64,000 nucleotides of DNA from Macrosoma leucophasiata (GCA_036365455.1 JAWQUS010000001.1:20997001-21061000), one strand, 5' to 3'. Numbered from the stretch's first letter, positions 9,141 to 22,508 are shown. Notes: generated from the sequence alone by a model not told the origin. A program made the numbers and translations.

Positions 9141-9145
9141 ACTTT
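9141..9145. repeat. Target-site duplication, right copy (ACTTT)
   Basis: Matches 3646-3650. Confidence 0.9.
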
Positions 9146-10628
9146 AATACACCGTTTCATTTGCAATCAACCCAAGATTGGGCTGACGAAACCATTAAAG
9201 AATACAACAGAACTTTACAGAACCTGCTGTATTTGTTATTCATCAGAAACGTGTTTATAGGATACAGACTGAAAGGGATTTTTAATTACGATAATCATAT
9301 ACAATCAACGATCGCCTTTAATGGCTGGAATAATCTTTAATAAATCAAGTAAACACCAATTTAGTTACATACTGCTCCTTTGGGTTTTTTCGTATCTTAA
9401 CAACTTCAGTAATGATGCAGAGGGAAACGCTTTTTATCTGATACGGAATTGGGATATGGCTGTAATAAAACTCTATTCACTTTTGCTTCATAACATTCCC
9501 TTCGTTTTGAAAACTTTTTAATATTACCACACTTTTCTTGTCATTCCGTTTAAGGTCCATATTGGGTAATATCAATAAAAGGCTATCCTAAGTTTATTTG
9601 AGCTTGCGTTATATTCGTCCGAGATCGTTGTTAATGGACATAAATATCTTGGCCGCTACTGAGATCATCATCCCATATTTGTTCAGTAATTTTAAACAAA
9701 GGAGCGTCGGGTGAAGCAATCGGCACGTGCTGAGCCAGTTTATTACATAAACCACAGTAGGCAGCTGGTGGCAGCCTTTCACCGACCGCTATCTGTAATT
9801 TTCTTGTCGCCACTTCATTGAACGCCTATTTTCTATAACGTTACAACGGGACTTCGGGAGTTGCGGAAGTTATATCGGGGTTGGCATGGCCATGACTATG
9901 ATGAGTTAATATCCTACAAGTTCTTAAGCCATTCAAAAGATTCAGTGTGTTCACTTGCTGAATTATTCCTATTCGTTTAGAATAGGAATAGTTTATTTTT
10001 TAATCAATCTTAACCTATTGATATTTTTTGGATTGATTGATAATTTACGTAATGCTCCACTTTATGATCTTCTAATTTGACATTAAGAACTTATATTATG
10101 GCGTACGCTTTTATTTTAAATTTTAAAAGAAAAATAAGGCTAACTTAGAATGGAAAATTATATAGAGCTTTTCTGTTTAGTAGAGGAAGCCTCTATTCTT
10201 CGATACCAGTAGTATTTAAGGTAATCCATAGTCTATTCCGTCTGAAGCTAAACTTGATTCTGGTTTGGCTTCTCCATTTCTTGCCATTTGACGCCCGTCC
10301 TATATCTTTTTAAACGGCAACTGCCGCAGTACAGCTCCAATCATAGATCGTGTGTGGCCCCAGTGGTTGCTGTCCTCTCGTGTTGTCCATTGGCAGAGAT
10401 TTACATCCACTTGCATACTAGTGTCGTTCAATTGACTATTTAGTTTGAAAAACAATTGCTTCCCTAAACTTCAGAGAGGTCTGCTTTAAAAAAATAAAAA
10501 CTTATGTGAAGCCTAGTTCGTTGTACGTGGGCATTTTTTTTGTTTCAAAGGTCGACTAAGTTTTATTTTAAGTTTATTCATTATTAAGTATTATCTACAA
10601 ATTGCATTTTCTTGGTTCTTATTGCGTA
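9146..10628. other. Host flank, mostly no gene
   Basis: AT-rich. It holds the candidate exon at 9631-9825 and a clean hairpin at about 9961-9993 (arms 'ttcctattc'/'gaataggaa', loop GTTTA). No other gene or repeat is supported. Confidence 0.5.
9631..9825 (-). CDS. Candidate coding exon or gene fragment, unknown
   Basis: A 65-codon open stretch on the minus strand. It begins right after an AG that could be a splice acceptor (9826-9827, 'aaaatag') and ends at TAA. The peptide has a CxxC pair (AAYCGLCNKLAQH) followed by hydrophobic and acidic residues (PLFKITEQIWDDDL). This layout vaguely recalls the first half of an insect ZAD zinc-finger domain, but the second Cys pair is not visible. Codons use C and G at third positions more than the surrounding DNA. 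I do not recognise the gene; it may be a fragment. Confidence 0.3.
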   Translation of the reverse strand, partial: AFNEVATRKLQIAVGERLPPAAYCGLCNKLAQHVPIASPDAPLFKITEQIWDDDLSSGQDIYVH

Positions 10629-10761
10629 ATTCACAGACCGCAGTACGACTTCACTTTGAGCAAAGTATGCTTAGAACTGTCAACTGTGTACAGTATAGGT
10701 TTTGACTACTTTTGACTGTTCTAAGCGTACTTTGCTCAAAGTAAAGTCACGGTCTGTGAAT
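10629..10761. mobile_element. MITE, ATTCACAGACCG family
   Basis: 133 bp. Arms of about 55 bp start ATTCACAGACCG and end CGGTCTGTGAAT. Both contain 'actttgagcaaagta' and the 'cttagaac' block as reverse complements. A one-arm relative lies at 63329-63405. Confidence 0.85.
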
Positions 10762-10789
10762 CTCACCTTTAGTGTTAAAGTTGATATAG

Positions 10790-11428
10790 CGAGCAATAGT
10801 TAGTTCTCTTATAATTTCCCGCTGTGATGTACAATACAATACCCAGCGACTCTCGAATTTCACTCGACTTTCGCCGATTGCGCATTCGTAAGTGTATTCA
10901 TGTCAGTTCGGCCGGTCGCGACCGGTTGCAAAAGAGCATCGTCGTTGAATCGATTGTTGTACGCTATGCAATTCTCCAAATCACGACTGGTGTTTCCACC
11001 AAACCGGTGCAGTAACAGGAAGCAGAGTTGCGCATTGGTCGGTTCATGATTCGTTGGATGTTAAGCGAGTGCAGGTCACCAGTCGCCATGGCTGGCGGGC
11101 TAGCCGCCTCGACCGGCGCATGAATGAGCCGAGGGCCCCGCACTCGCCCCGCCACTCGATTTGTGAATGAAGTCCCCACCGGCGCGTGCCTCGCCGCTCA
11201 CGCTCAGTCGCGACGAGCACCGCTCCGCCACGCGAGCGCATGTTCCTGTTTCGAATTTTGACGTATCGAAATTTGAAATTACGCGTATTTGTGTTGTAGT
11301 TTTTTTTTTCACGGACTGTCAAAGGAAACGCATCTCCGCTGTTATCATTGCTCGCATGTCGCAGTGCGAGGTCACTGCTCTAGAAACCAGCTATCGGAAA
11401 AGTCATCATCTGACAGTTGGCGTATAAG
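10790..11428 (+). promoter_or_regulatory. CpG-rich candidate promoter and first exon
   Basis: Unlike its AT-rich surroundings, this stretch is rich in GC and CpG. It contains an arthropod initiator match TCAGTT (about 10903), a 14-bp perfect palindrome CCGGTCGCGACCGG (10912-10925), and a strong donor AAG|GTGAGT near 11428. There is no long ORF on the plus strand, so the exon would be mostly untranslated. If real, the 50 kb to the right would be largely first intron. Overlapping short frames on both strands are not called as genes. Confidence 0.4.
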
Positions 11429-11429
11429 G

Positions 11430-14400
11430 TGAGTACTTAATTAAAAGCGAATTTTTCTCACTATGGTTCCGAAGGCTAGATCGCGGCTGGTTAGGTGAGG
11501 TGACACGTAGGCTAGGCTCATTGAACGAAAAATACAACGGTGGGTTTGATTGTAGGTGGGTGCCCACGTAGTCTCAAATATGGTGCATGTAGTACGCCAT
11601 CAAGTCTTCATCGATATCGGCCACGGTTCCATTTAATCACTGACTGTAGGTGTGCACTGTGTACGTAATATCTACTTTCACAAAATTATTTGTCAAGTCT
11701 ATGTTATTAGTTAATGTCGATCCATAATGATAAGCTTCGATGTAAATGAGCCTATTGATATTGTTTCATACGCAGTAGATAGTATTCGAATTTTGAAAAA
11801 TAAATAAATAGAGAACTGATAGAGGTTAAGGATAAAGTTAACAAATACAGATAATATCCTGAAATTCTAAGACAAGCGCAGTATACATTGTTTAATAACA
11901 TCCACAATAAAAACCGATAGACTAGGCGCCGACTGTACAATGGGCCATTTAAAGGCGCTAACGGAGATCTACCTGAGGCTATTCGCACCGAATTTTTTCA
12001 CAATACATCCAACATGGTGGTAGATATTTTAGTTGTGTTAAAATTGATGATACCTCTATTGTTTGCGTTGCTGCATGTGTATAGATCGATCTCTAAACGC
12101 TTCATTTGACACGACATCGTCACTTACTGGTTGATCCCTCAGGTTGATCGATATTGTGTCGCCTATTTCGTCAGAGTGTTCTCTGTTGCTCTCCAAGACT
12201 GACCGCAGCATTATACGTAAGTCACATTCTATTTGACATTATAACATCGATTGTTAATATTATATTTAGGTATCTATATCTTTATCTACATATCAACTCG
12301 ATATGTAGAGGTCCCTCTGCCTGTGGTACCTAGAGGTGGGAAATGTGAAATGCAAAGCATTTCATATTTATTAGCGTAGTCGCCAACGCTATTTTAGAAT
12401 AGTAGTTCCTCGTCATCCCTAGAAGTTGTAAATCAACTTTCAACAAAACGTTAAATAATAATATTAAATCATTTCTCTCTAGCAATATAAATAATTTCTA
12501 TTGCTTAAGAGAGAAAACGGAGATTTATTTCTCATTCAATAACGTAGTCCTAAAAGCTTAAATCAATTGGAATAAAAAAACGCTTGTACTTAAAAAAAAA
12601 AAAACAAAGTTTCGCATAATCATAATCCTAACTGACATTCCAAAGAGTGTTTCGAACTCAAATTTCTTAGTAAATTAACTAGCTACCTCACGTTAAATCG
12701 TAAACTCGGCGCACGTCCGGCTACGGGGTTAATAAAACTGCCATCCATCATGGTGGACCACCGGCGGATATTAAATTGACACGCCTCACTCGAACACTCC
12801 ATCTCATTCCATTACCACGTTGCCGCTCTAACTGCTTCAGCTGATAGCTTTTTGCCATCAATAATATATTAGGGATGCAATTCATGCCTTCCCTTTGCCA
12901 TCATCCTAACGCAATTAGTATCTGATTCCCCGGTCTTCTCGGGAAGCGTCGACATTTGTTGAGCAATTACTTGTTTAATGTTAATATTACTTTTTATTGG
13001 TGCTTGCAAAGGGACGTAATCTCCCGGTGATAGGTTGTTACAAAGTTAGAGTATAATGCTACTGAATAATTCATTAAAAACCAGCATTCCTTTAGAAATC
13101 ATGCCTTTTTTGCGAAAATGAAAGAATGTAGTTGCTGAGTTATATGTAAATTTAAATAACAAATTATCACTCTCTATCTCATTCATCAACGAAATAGATG
13201 CGAACTTGTTTACGCGTTCGCCATTGGTTTAGCATTCCTAATGAATTCATCATCGGAATTGCATAGTTGTAATACTTTGTGATCGACGTCGATCATTGAT
13301 AAATGTTCCTATTAATTACCTTGTCCAACAAGTTTATGGGCCGATTTAATGCTGTACCAATTGTGAGATACTTATTCGATATTATAACAGATGATATAAT
13401 TATGGAGACATCATTATCTAATACTAAATTTTGCTCTTGTTTGTTTTGTCAGAATTTATGTGATCTCATCACAAATATCTTTTAATCGTTATATTTATAT
13501 ATCACCTTAAATTAAGATTAGTAATTAGGTAGGTATTGCACCAAAAATGTACAAAATAGCCTTAACCCACATAATTAATGATGTCGCTCATAATAAAACT
13601 ACGTATTTTTAAATAAGTAAATTGTTAATTTTGCTCACATAATAATATGAATTAATGATCTAAATCGTTATGTGCATCTGCCACAGTTGTGATAAGGTTT
13701 ACAATATTTATGAATGATCTATTTGAATTCAGCCAAGAATACATTTGACTTTTGAATCAATACATCTGCAATAGATTTATCGGGTGAAATGGCATCACTC
13801 ATTGTATTGCCTGTTGTTTTGTCATTTACATTCCGTCATCGCAGTGTAGCACTGGGACATACCAGTATTATATCAGCGGTCGGCCTCGACGTGGACGGAC
13901 GGAAATTATATCGACACGCCCTCATTTCTTACTAACACCGCCTCCATTATACTCCTCATTCATTTTATTTCACTTTGTGCTCATTTTGTTGCTCAATAAT
14001 AGTACAGTCTAACTAAGTTTAGTTATCTTGCATTAGTTTTGTTGTGGGTTTAATATAATCCCATATTTTAAATCCTTAAAATCGACATATATTGTACTTT
14101 TCAAATTTTCAAATTTCACTTAATGAGTCATTTGTTCTGTTTTTCTATTCAAGTTTTAGATAAAGTTTTACCAAATTCGAATGTGATTTTCTCACAAATT
14201 TATGTGCTAAGTCATATTTGAGTACCTAGAACATTTTAAAAACCACTTTATACCCAAAAGATTGTTCTTTCGTCGCTTTGCAATTAAATCTACTATTGGT
14301 CCGGTTTTCTTTAATTTTATATGGATTTCCTCCATTACGATTATTGCGTATTTCCGGTGTAATTACTAGCAACAGAGATATTAAACAACTACATCTCCAT

Positions 14401-14436
14401 TAGTAGACGAAATTATTACTTATCCAGAAAGTAGAC
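11430..14436. other. No gene seen
   Basis: AT-rich with poly-A runs. A weak hairpin occurs near 12470-12530 ('tctctctagcaata' and 'tattgcttaagagaga'). No ORF over 80 codons has recognisable features. Confidence 0.5.
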
Positions 14437-14520
14437 GAGGCACGAGAGGTTTGTCAGAACCGGGATATCTGGCGCTCTACACTCTCTGCCTACCCCGTTA
14501 GGGACCTGGTGTGAAGATAC
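14437..14520 (-). repeat. Retroposon 3' end, 'ggtaggcagag' type
   Basis: Reverse-strand match to 30786-30935, sharing 'gtagacgaggcacgagagg', 'ccgggatatctggcgc' and 'tctgcctaccccgtta'. The tail resembles that of the tRNA-headed SINEs, suggesting a shared LINE partner. Confidence 0.7.
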
Positions 14521-17500
14521 ATACATACATCTCCATTCATATAAAAAAACTTGTCTGAAAATATTATGGAACGGATAAAATATTTTGATTGAACTAGTTT
14601 GACGTCTTTTGTGTGATGATCTACATAAATTATATCAAATGTATTATTGGTCGGATGTGCAGACAATAGAATAATAATGAAGATTTAAGTTGAGCTTTAG
14701 AATAGCAAATTAATTACAGTCTTTAGTGAGCATTGTGCCGGAGCTAACGATTTTCACACGGCCGTCGCGTCTGTCTGGCGGGTGAACACGATTGTCGATG
14801 AGAAAAATCTCTCTTATTATAATCATCTTGGTGAAATCAGGGAATTTTCACTCATTGTCGATTAACAGTAATATTATATGGTTAATAAACATACAACATT
14901 TCCTTTACATACAACTTTTAAGTTGATGTAAATCTTGCGACAATATTGTAAGCGGGTATTTGAACTTCGCTGAGCCCATCTCTATTGCGTCAATCTTCTT
15001 TGGTATAACTGGAATGTAATGTAATTGAATACATCACACTTGATCGAATCGCGTTTATCTGTTGAATAATAAAATGTGTGAATAGAAAAAAATATGTGTT
15101 CCCCAGAATTATTATCTCAAGAGTATCTTCAGTTTCACTTCAGAGTTTTGCGATTCTAATATCCGATATACTTAAACTTTGGAATTCTATTCGAATGAAG
15201 AATGATGATATCGTGAGTATCTATGTATATCATGCTAATGATGTATTAAAATTAAACATTAAATTATAATACTTATAATTTTGGCACTTAGGTGCGCCAA
15301 ATTTTATAATTCTTATGACTCCATTGTTAAGAAACTTGACGGATTTAGCCCCTGCTGTTTCGATACACTCTTGTTGCCAATTAATAACTGCCGGCATTTC
15401 GTTAAGATTTCTTCATTGCAAAGTATAATAGTACAGTATACGGGAGCAAAGTACCAACTACATTTCTTCCCACGTGTGAATAGGCATGGGTGGCAATTTA
15501 ATATAATGAAATTAATTTAAATGATTACACAAAAGTAACGTTCTGAACCAACAAACGTGAACTGCCAATCATATTTAAGTAATCTATGTACCCTTCTCAC
15601 AAATACCAGAGGTTTACTCATTGATGATCTGATTTCATGTTTAAATTTTTGATACTATTTTTTGATTAAAACACACTTTTTTATTTAATGCCGAACTTTC
15701 GCGGACGGACCCATTTTGATTTCGGAGAGTCGACTATTCTTCCGCTTGACAGGAACGAAAGCACGAAAGTACGAACTGTTTCCACTTTGGAATGCCTTTG
15801 TTTTCAGATTTGTCAAGCTGTATACTGAATTAAACGTAGTTTCGAATGATTGAGCTTTATTCGTAGTAACTAGACATTACAAAATGTTGTTTAAAAAAAC
15901 AGAAAATAAGCTTTTAATCGACTGGCAAAAAAGTTCAAAAGTGCTTGTATTGCTTGTAAACGCTTTAACAATTTTGGACTTGACTCAAACGTTTGGCCCG
16001 CTCGAGGTCGATGAAAAGCTAGTTTTGATGTATTGGCCGTATTGGCGTGTTTCGTGTCCTCCCTGCAAAAATACTGCATCAAATGAACTAGCTAGCGCAG
16101 TGCAGGATTCAGCAGTGCTATTTCCCTCGAGAAAATCTAAAACACGTTTTTTGTAAATACGTTCAGTGGTGTTTGTGTAAAAAAGTGGTTGGAGAGTTAA
16201 AATAATATCACTACAGTTGAGATGAAGGAGGTCCTCCTCCATAATCCTCCGCCTCTTTTCAACCCCTGTGGCGGATACAGTGTTTGCGTTAGCCTACGTC
16301 TGGATGCGACAGCCCGGAATCGTTCGACATTCTGTTCTGCTATTGATTGTGCTATTGACAGTTGCAACATTTTCTAACAAGAAAAAGTAACCTGGTAAAT
16401 CTAAGATTGATTTGTTATTCATGAGGTTATGGACGTGTTATATAACCATTCTAATTCAATCACAAGGCATGTCTATTAGGTATCCTTGAAAGTAAGCCTC
16501 TTCCCATAGAACTACGTAAATCCAAAAATGTTTTTTTGTTTATAAATAAACTTGTGTTTTTAATTCTTGATTTTCGATTCTAACTCCATCAGGTACAATT
16601 GACAGTAGTAAACTGTTTATAAAAATGTTTGATGTTCATCCAATTTTCCATAATTAATGAATTAAAGATGACAATTATAGCCAGGTAAAATCTTCATTAC
16701 CTACTGAAATTAAAAGTACCATGGAGTTTTAAATATTATTATGTAGGTAAACGAAGCAATGTGGGTATGGTAGGTTTTGCATCAGTAAAGAATAATTTCT
16801 CCTTAACCGCATGCAATTTATGACAGATTTGCATGTCGACGTTTATGCTTGTCATGCAACGGATGAAAGCTTTATACCTCGCCCACCTTTAATGGCGAAT
16901 AAAAACTTTCAAAGGCTATGCATAATTATTCCAGTTGAGAGCATTAAATCCCTCCAACGATTTGATACTAAATCTTCCATTCAATGCCATTCAGGAAACC
17001 AAGAAATTACCATTACAATTACCTGTTTTTGTATTTTTATTTTCTGTTTTATGAGCGCTTGATAATGCCTGCGTCATTAATATGTGAGTAACACGATTCA
17101 CAAATTAGGTGTTTTTTTAAAGATAGCGTTATGATATATTGCGTTTCGTTTTACAAATGAATTCGAAAGTTTTATTCCTAAAATCAGTTCAATCTTGGAT
17201 CTTACTGCTTCATTGAATTGATGCATGAATTAAAGTGCTGATATTGATTAGCCTCACGAGGCTGCTCGCTGTGTGTGGACGCGCCTACTGACTGCTTCAT
17301 CTTTGTTACGTCAACGTGAAAAGTCTGATTAATGTATGATAACTATTATATATTATATATTTTAGTTTAAGTACTTTATTCAATTTTGCAGCAACGAAAG
17401 AAGCTGCTGCTGTTGCTTATGTTCTTGTATGACTTGTATTTGGTTCAGTTAGTTAATTAAATTGCCTTTAACAAAATTGAAAAGCAAATTTGACCCTGTA

Positions 17501-17591
17501 ACGATACAAGCAATGAGTCTTGTATGAGCTTGTATGTTCCAGCAAAGAATGTATGTACATCGGTAGGTATGTCATATCACTGATCATATCT
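14521..17591. other. No gene seen
   Basis: AT-rich unique-looking DNA. A 90-codon frame at 15884-16156 lacks splice context or a recognisable domain and is not called. Confidence 0.5.
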
Positions 17592-17766
17592 ATCTACCGT
17601 CAAATGGTACCTACCTAGTGTGCAACGCTATCGTGTGCCGGTTAGATGATCATGTATGGACCATTTATTTCTTTTACACAGGCAACCTCAGATTTTATGT
17701 TTGCAGTAGCACTTACCATCTATGTGAACTGCATACTAGTTTGCTACCTTCATAACATGAAAAAGC
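17592..17766 (+). repeat. Family R retroposon, diverged
   Basis: Landmarks 'gtcaaatggtacc', 'gctatcgtgtgccggt', 'atctatgtgaactgcata' and 'ttgctaccttcataacatg' occur in family order with a decayed A-tail. Confidence 0.65.
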
Positions 17767-20700
17767 AGCCTCGTTATAGCAAATTACTCGTCGGCACATC
17801 GTAAAGGGGCGAGTAGGGTATTGTTGACGAGTGAAAAACACTCAGAGGAAGCGATAAAAAATGTTCGGTTTATACGATCGGCGGTAACGGGCACGGCATC
17901 GGCGCTCGCGCAGCGTCGTACGTATCTTGAAGTTTGTTTGGATTTGATTCTCGGCCGCCTTTGTTGCATTGTGCGTCATCGTGGGCTAATTAATTAAACA
18001 ATACATGTTTACCGCTGTTTTGATGTGCAGTATCAGAGCAAAACATAGCTGAATATTATATAACCTATTTCTTTTTGAATTCCGCTCTATATCTCAACTC
18101 TCAAAAACTATTTCAATCATCCGTATAACAATTCACCAACTTATACCTACAAATATACCAATAGCGCAATTAAACATTTGACTAAAATTTTCCATATAGA
18201 TACTATTAAAAAAACCTGCTTTTCCCCATTCTAGGGCGTCAAATGAAGAACCTGCTGCTAGATCCATCGCACTATTGCACGCATATCCATCTTTGGCACC
18301 AAAATTGTATTTTGAGTGTACGAAATTCTGAACTGCATTGTCCAAAGTTCACCTATATTATTTAACCCGTCAGCTCGCGAAAAAATATGACAAAATATTT
18401 CAATTGTTCATACGCCACCGGCGGTCTCTCGTGTCCGGATGGTTTAAAAATGCAAAATAAAAGCTAACTTAAAAGCGTTTTTGGTAGAAACGAAAATAAA
18501 AAACGAGCTATTTGTGATGTGAGAACAATAACATTTTTACTTAAGTAAACAAAAACGTGGGAATGAAGATTTAAACAAATGATCGTCTTCAGTACCTATC
18601 TAATAAGTCGTTACCCGAAGTTATTGTTTTGCATGTTTTTTTTTACCAACTGTTCCTAACGAGCGAACGAGCGGAAGTGAAGGCGGAACAAAGCTTGGCT
18701 TGACTTTTTAAACTTATTAAAATTCGTCCCTTCCGGAACAGCCCTTCTCGTGGGGTGGAATTCGTTCAGGCGAAAACGGAAGCAACAGACGTCCGCCATA
18801 CCGGCGTAATTGGTGGCACGGGCTTAGATTTCCGGTCTCTCTAAGGGGCTCCAATAATAGTACGAAATGTTTTCTTTCAACGACAGAGCGATGTGGATAA
18901 ACAATAAATTATGTTCTCACGAAGAAAAGAGCGAAACGGTCCATGCTCGACGCTCACGTTCTGTACGAAATAAGAACGCTCTATCCACTCCATTGTCTTG
19001 TTTTGCTTTGAAATTGTGTTTTGTTCGAATATATTTATAAGTGATACGCCATTATAGAAATAGAAATAGAAAATATTTTTATTTCGAATAGATCTTTACA
19101 GATTCTTTCAAAACGTCAAGAAATATAAAATACCTAGAGTGAATAACCATTACATTTAAAAATACGCCAAAAACTCGCTAACAAGTTTTGGCGCACAGAA
19201 TCTGTTTCCTTGATGTGCGAACCACGCCCTCCGCGGATTACACGAAAACAATCTATTCCTGTTCATAACATTGTCCGAACCCTACATACACGCGCCTAAA
19301 ATAGCCGCATTATTGGATTTGCGTCACAAAATAAAGATCTTCGTGCCTTAATGGAGCGGCCATTTAGAAGCGTCCTTTGCTTGGAACGTACCGTGACACG
19401 CACTATGAATACAAGTGCACTCATGATTGCATGGATGTGTTCTCAATGAGATTTAATGTCCTGCCGGCTATAAATGGCCAGTGGACTACAGTGGAACCAA
19501 GGACGACCGATTGTGCCATGAATCCTTTTCATCAATGCCTTTGGCGGACGATCGCGTGTTATTATCATATCCATTAGCAGAACTTATTATCAGCCTATTC
19601 AACACATTAGCGTCGTAATTTTAAACAGACACTTTAGCTGACAGTTAATTTTATACGACTCAGTTGTGAATTCGTAAATTAATAGCTTTTATAGCCGTGC
19701 TTTTATTGCCGTTCACCTTCATAAGGGCCGATAGGAAGTAGGTACTCGCCAAGACCTGTAATCTGAAAGTCGACAATGAGTCAGGGTATAAAATCTCGTG
19801 AATCTGAATTGATGGCTGTTTTGATTGCGGTGTCAGATCCTAAATCTGCTACGAAAGTTCCCAGGACGATTAAGTGCGTCTATAAAAAGATTAAAGCAGG
19901 GTTGAGGTGCTAATGCACGTATGTACACACATCCGGTCCACTGGTGTCCGTTAATTGGTCCGCGTAAAAGGGATATCGTGTAGCCGCTCCCTGCCGTCCC
20001 TACGCCCTCGTCCCGGCATCCTTTCTCGCGACAACGGGCGACAGGTCGCCATCGTGATGTGCACACACTTTACAGAAAATTCTCTTTAGAGGATTAATGT
20101 CCAATTAAACATGGAACACCGCCCGCTGCGTTTTTGTCTTTGATCGACGGTCACGACTATTTATTGACGATTTATACTCGCTTATTTGTCCGATATCTTC
20201 GATACTCGCTACGCTCTCGCGACATCCTTATAAATATAACTCGTGATGTTGTAAATGTCATAGGGAATGATAATGGAAGCGTTCTCTCTGTCGACACAAA
20301 CAAGCTGTGTTTTGCGCACAAGTCGCTCTCAGAATGATCATGTATCGTATCGTTGTCGATCGCTCTTATTAATATTTTTTCATTGTCGATTATGATGTTT
20401 CATTCAATTATGATCCTTATAATGATGATCACTGTTTTTTCTTGTTTTCAATGCCTTCTACATAAGAAGTTGCGTAGGTGGAACCGATTATATAAGTTCG
20501 TTTATAAACTTGTTTATCGAGTGTAGTGGTTTCGGTGATGTGTGTGACGCCAACATCCCTATATCTAATGCACAGTGCAGAATACGTTTATTATGCATAT
20601 ATTTAGTTACAAATTTGAGAAAAATAGGCAGTGATTAAAACAAACACATTGAATCTGTTTTGAGACTACCAAACTTAATACCTATATCATTCAGAACATT

Positions 20701-21344
20701 AGAAATTTGCGACTTGTTTCATCAAACTTCCCACGGGTGTCTTTAATATTCTACCTACGGATTCATGGACCGTGGCCTCGTGCACACACCTTCTATGATT
20801 TATAATCTGAGCACCAAGTTCCCATGACGGTTACTTGGACTGTGACCATGTACCATCAAGTATGAAAATCGGCCTTCCATATCATCTTAACTGTTCGTCC
20901 AAATACTTATCGTTGTATTATTGCTGATTTCATGTTCACAATTTTATTCACGCATCCACCACAAGATGGACGTTATGATGAGAATTCGCGGGAGTACTTA
21001 TGATATTGTGATTGATGATTTGAGTTTATGATTTTCCTCATTGTATCGACTACGTTTTCGCCGAATCGCTCCAAAGATTTTCCAGGTTTACAAGTAAACA
21101 CTGCCAAAATTGATATTGCTCTCACAAACATATTATAACGCATATTTCCAAGAAATACAATGTAATAATAATATGACTTAGAGAACGAATTATTTTGCGT
21201 TATCATTAAAAGCAACGAAATTCTGGTGTAGGCCTCTGTGTTATGTTTTGAGCCAGTCCTCGCACCTAATTGAATGGACCAAAGCTTCACAATAGGTTTT
21301 TCCGTCCTATAACGAAGTCTTCTATAAGACTTGATACAACTGCG
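17767..21344. other. No gene seen
   Basis: AT-rich with moderate GC patches near 17.8-17.95, 18.7-18.85 and 19.9-20.1 kb. Near 19052-19195 lies 'tagaaatagaaaatattttt' followed by 'aactcgctaacaagttttgg', which looks like a dispersed repeat tail but has no second copy here. No gene is supported. Confidence 0.4.
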
Positions 21345-21535
21345 ATTCTGTCATGGTTTCAATCCCCGAGTCTTCGACAGGTGCTATTGGGATTTTTCCA
21401 TTTTCAGAAGGGATTGGGACAGAAATGTTAGTCGCGAATCATAGGTGTTTGCATGTATGCTTGAATGCATGGATTTACCTTTGGCTAACTACCGTTACTT
21501 ACTGTTTCAGGGAATACAGGCGTGAAAATTCGTTC
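21345..21535 (+). repeat. tRNA-headed SINE, internally deleted
   Basis: Shares 'tgctattgggatttttcc', 'gtttgcatgtatgcttgaat' and 'atttacct' with the SINEs at 2687 and 44097. The tRNA head is degraded and the middle is shortened. Confidence 0.7.
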
Positions 21536-22249
21536 CTGAATACTGAATATTTATAAGTATATTATGATCACGGTTATGATAGTAATAATATGCTTATCTG
21601 ACTAGTTTCGAACGTGGCAATGATATACCGTATAGTAATTGATGCATCGAATGGCATTGAAATTGGCTGGTATGTATTAGCTAACTGAATGATCTTAAAG
21701 ATTATTAAATACCTGTTTGACCGGTATTTGGGAGCCTACCACCACATTTTATAGCAATATAATTTTGCTTTACTTCGTAACTCGTAAGCAGGTCGGCCTT
21801 AGAAGATTGCTAATTAGTTTTTTTTTGTTTGTGACGTCGGTTTTAATAAAACTGAGGAATCGCTGGTTGTAATAAAACGGTGTTACTTTTAAACTTAGTA
21901 AAATTATGTTAATTTTTTTGTTTTTATTATCATTACATAAATCTGAAAATTGTCGAAGGCGGATAAAAAATAAAATGAACAAAAATTATCGTAAGTAGTT
22001 GAAATGTATACTTACTCGTAAAAATAATTATGTGTATGGCTATCACACGGCGTAATAAGAAGTATTGTGTAATGATATTTTAAAGGTAAAGGTTACTAGA
22101 GCATTATAATTGTGTAACAAAACAATATCTATACAAATAAATAAAATTGGAGTGTCTGTTTGTAATATAAAAATAACCGCTTTTTACTAAATGCATATGT
22201 ACTCGTATGTATACACGGTACATATACCAAAACAACATTTTTTACAATT

Positions 22250-22251
<2 letters not shown>
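21536..22251. other. No gene seen
   Basis: Very AT-rich. No feature recognised. Confidence 0.5.
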
Positions 22252-22287
<36 letters not shown>

Positions 22288-22310
22288 CGTCCGTCCGTCC
22301 GTCCGTCCGT
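22252..22310 (+). repeat. TGTC/CGTC microsatellite
   Basis: Uninterrupted tetranucleotide tract that switches from TGTC/GTCT units to CGTC/GTCC units. It leads into a conserved stretch 'aacggctataccgatttt' that often follows such tracts in lepidopteran repeats. Confidence 0.95.
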
Positions 22311-22508
22311 GTTTGGCGGGGCTAATCTTGAGAACGGCTATACCGATTTTGACGGGACTTTCACTGGCAGATAGCTGATGTAATAAGGGGTAACTTAGGC
22401 TACTTTTATACTAGCTGCGCCCGCGACTTCGTCCGGGTAGATACTGAACAATCATAAATTAAATATTAATTAAATTCTCACGCGGGCGAAGTCGCGGGCA
22501 CAGCTAGT
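22311..22508. mobile_element. Microsatellite-linked repeat with inverted termini at its end
   Basis: The 22410-22508 part is an inverted repeat. The left arm starts ACTAGCTGCGCCCGCGACTT and the right arm ends GTCGCGGGCACAGCTAGT, around a 40-bp AT-rich centre. This terminal word is widespread in Lepidoptera; partial relatives lie at 25312-25363 and near 58590. Confidence 0.75.

Noticed and set aside
8813..9340. 175-codon frame across the 3' LTR
   Set aside because: It is the LTR read in a chance open frame into host DNA; the same LTR frame appears at 3650-3913.
11044..11427. Overlapping frames on both strands near the CpG-rich segment
   Set aside because: Same GC effect; arginine-rich translations with no domain. 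I keep only the promoter/exon suggestion.
15884..16156. 90-codon plus-strand frame
   Set aside because: Overlapped by two minus-strand frames, no domain and no clear splice context.
20973..21290. 105-codon minus-strand frame
   Set aside because: No domain, tyrosine runs typical of AT-rich translation, no splice context.
22252..22310. CRISPR-like direct repeats
   Set aside because: Plain tetranucleotide microsatellite without spacers, in a eukaryotic sequence.
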